8,035 bases of DNA, taken from assembly GCA_002712845.1 (NCBI GenBank), contig PAUV01000015.1, positions 13,678 through 21,712 of the forward strand. Direction: 5' to 3'. The stretch is from Rhodopirellula sp. (GTDB lineage: Bacteria; Planctomycetota; Planctomycetia; Pirellulales; Pirellulaceae). This document shows, one piece after another, positions 6,753 through 8,035 of this stretch; the stretch's first letter is position 1; each line of letters begins with the position of its first letter. A program made the translations under genes and the position numbers. Under the pieces are notes generated by a model. It made no database searches. It saw only the letters and a program-made list of their open reading frames with translations, and had not been told where the DNA came from.

Positions 6753-8035
6753 CTAATCTTCGATGCGATCATAGATCAGGAAATTATCCGGTGCGTTCTT
6801 AGAAGTCGCACGAAAGATTCCACGTCCCTGCTCGTACCATTTACCATCGTGAACCTTGTAGACCGAGTGGTAAGTACCTTGAGCGTAGTAGGTGTAAAAG
6901 TGATTCACACCATCCTTGATTTCAATTCGCATTGGAATCACGTTCGTATTTTGCAACTCACCGCTTGCATCGTAGACCTCGAGCGTTTCTTGGTGAGGTT
7001 CAATTCGCTTGATCCGGTAGGAACCGTCAGGGCGAACACATTTCCAGGCTCCCTTCAGTTTCTCCCATTCGGCGTTCACCGGGTTCATCTCAGCAGATGT
7101 CTTCATGACCCATTTGAGTTGCCCACCACTGACTCCTTTGCGAAGTTCATTCCACTTCGTGTTATCCGAGGAATCGTCTTGCAGGGCCTGAGTCTTTTGG
7201 TCAAGTTGCGCCTTCTCCTCGTCTGTCGATGGCATCTTTGTTGAATCCAGTAAATGGAAGATCCGATACTGGTGTGATCGGGCACTGGCAGTCGTGTTGA
7301 CCAGTCGAGTGAGCCCCCACATTTTCAATGCTGGGTTAATTTCCATGACTCGGCGGAAGTAGGGAGCCGCGAGTTCTTTTTCAGCATCGACGTATTCCTC
7401 CTCACGACCTTCGACCGGTTGAAAGTAGCCAAACCGCGCGACGTCGATTTCCGGAGTTGCTGCACCTTCGAAGTCAACAATCTCGTAAGTCTCGGTGTAC
7501 AGCATTTTGCGAGCAGCCATGGTTCGCTGCAGCAATGCCTCTTCATCCAGTTCACCACCAAGTTCTCTCCGAATCGCCCACCACCGTAGAGGCCGACGTG
7601 AATCATCGAAGGAATTAAAACCCTGCATGGTGACATACTGGCATCCCATGCCCTTCGGATTGCCAACTTTCAGCAAGCCCCAAAACAGGAGGTTACCTCG
7701 CCGACATCGTGCCTCATGGATTTTCATCCATTCTGCTTCCACGGCAAGATACTCATCCTCACCGCCCTCGGGCACACTCATATAACCGAGTTGGATAAAG
7801 TTATAGGGGCGTTTCGCGAGCTTCACACGCATTTCCAAGGGACGACCTTGGTCTTTCGCTTGCGAGTCATTTTCTGACTTACTTTCTGACTTATTACCTT
7901 TGCCATCATTTTTAGTTTCCACATCAGCGGCGCCGGCCTCAGTGAGGCTTAAAAAACTCAACGGCAAAGCGACCGTAATTGTCAGTGCCAGAACTAGCTT
8001 GATGAGTTGGACTCCACCGAGATTCAGTTCCCGAC
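6753..8035 (-). CDS. Secreted protein with duplicated alpha/beta domain, 5' end beyond the window
   Basis: The frame is open from the right edge to the TAG at 6753-6755, at least 426 residues. No ATG occurs in frame; a TTG at 7965-7967 is possible, but it would cut off an evident signal peptide (LIKLVLALTITVALPLSFLSL, then EAGAAD) encoded at about 7935-8000, so the true start lies outside. After the signal comes a charged linker rich in K, S, D, E and N (about 7845-7925). Then two similar units follow, at about 7578-7808 and 7242-7436, each with a (L/F)GY strand, an (E/D)EEY-type helix start and a WGL strand. They recall ferredoxin-like alpha/beta-barrel domains such as those of NIPSNAP or ABM proteins, by inference only. 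A third, beta-rich domain (6756-7070) opens WEKLKGAWKCVRPDGS, a lipocalin-like pattern. Function is unknown. Confidence 0.82.
   Translation of the reverse strand, partial: RELNLGGVQLIKLVLALTITVALPLSFLSLTEAGAADVETKNDGKGNKSESKSENDSQAKDQGRPLEMRVKLAKRPYNFIQLGYMSVPEGGEDEYLAVEAEWMKIHEARCRRGNLLFWGLLKVGNPKGMGCQYVTMQGFNSFDDSRRPLRWWAIRRELGGELDEEALLQRTMAARKMLYTETYEIVDFEGAATPEIDVARFGYFQPVEGREEEYVDAEKELAAPYFRRVMEINPALKMWGLTRLVNTTASARSHQYRIFHLLDSTKMPSTDEEKAQLDQKTQALQDDSSDNTKWNELRKGVSGGQLKWVMKTSAEMNPVNAEWEKLKGAWKCVRPDGSYRIKRIEPHQETLEVYDASGELQNTNVIPMRIEIKDGVNHFYTYYAQGTYHSVYKVHDGKWYEQGRGIFRATSKNAPDNFLIYDRIED

Noticed and set aside
6591..7244. A 217-codon plus-strand open frame
   Set aside because: It lies mostly opposite the well-supported minus-strand gene at 6753-8035 and its translation has no family resemblance. 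It is a shadow frame.

Overview
This window most likely comes from a free-living, probably aquatic planctomycete (phylum Planctomycetota). Four things point there. The first gene is the tail of a DUF1592/DUF1588/DUF1585 c-type cytochrome protein, a family greatly expanded in that phylum. Two adjacent genes begin with N-terminal signatures typical of planctomycete proteins (M-x-NPYASP and RFSLRTL). There is a secreted sulfatase. Coding density is low, with long gaps that hold decayed sequence. The G+C content is moderate, near 50% by eye. The species cannot be named from the sequence.

Layout. Positions 1-2777 carry plus-strand genes: the 3' end of the DUF1588/DUF1585 protein (1-462), a small four-helix membrane protein (765-1310), a small soluble protein resembling DUF4275 (1431-1865), and a membrane-anchored short leucine-rich-repeat protein (2271-2777). 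The last two are each preceded by a 28-30 codon open frame whose stop overlaps the gene's start codon. These may be translationally coupled leader ORFs, or chance. Positions 2778-3328 form a convergent gap with no gene I can support. Positions 3329-8035 carry minus-strand genes: a secreted family S1 sulfatase (3329-4861), a gap with a short decayed remnant of a recombinase-associated planctomycete protein (about 5030-5224), an unrecognised secreted protein (5524-6546), and a secreted three-part protein that runs off the right edge (6753-8035).

How the genes relate. I see no single pathway or multi-gene system. The sulfatase and the two other exported proteins on the minus strand could share an envelope or extracellular setting, but spacings of about 200 and 660 bases argue against a tight operon. 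No tRNA, rRNA, CRISPR array or intact insertion sequence was seen. The points most worth a second look are the recombinase-associated remnant, the two overlapping mini-ORFs, the internal duplication in the right-edge protein, and the small DUF4275-like gene whose start is A+T-rich.
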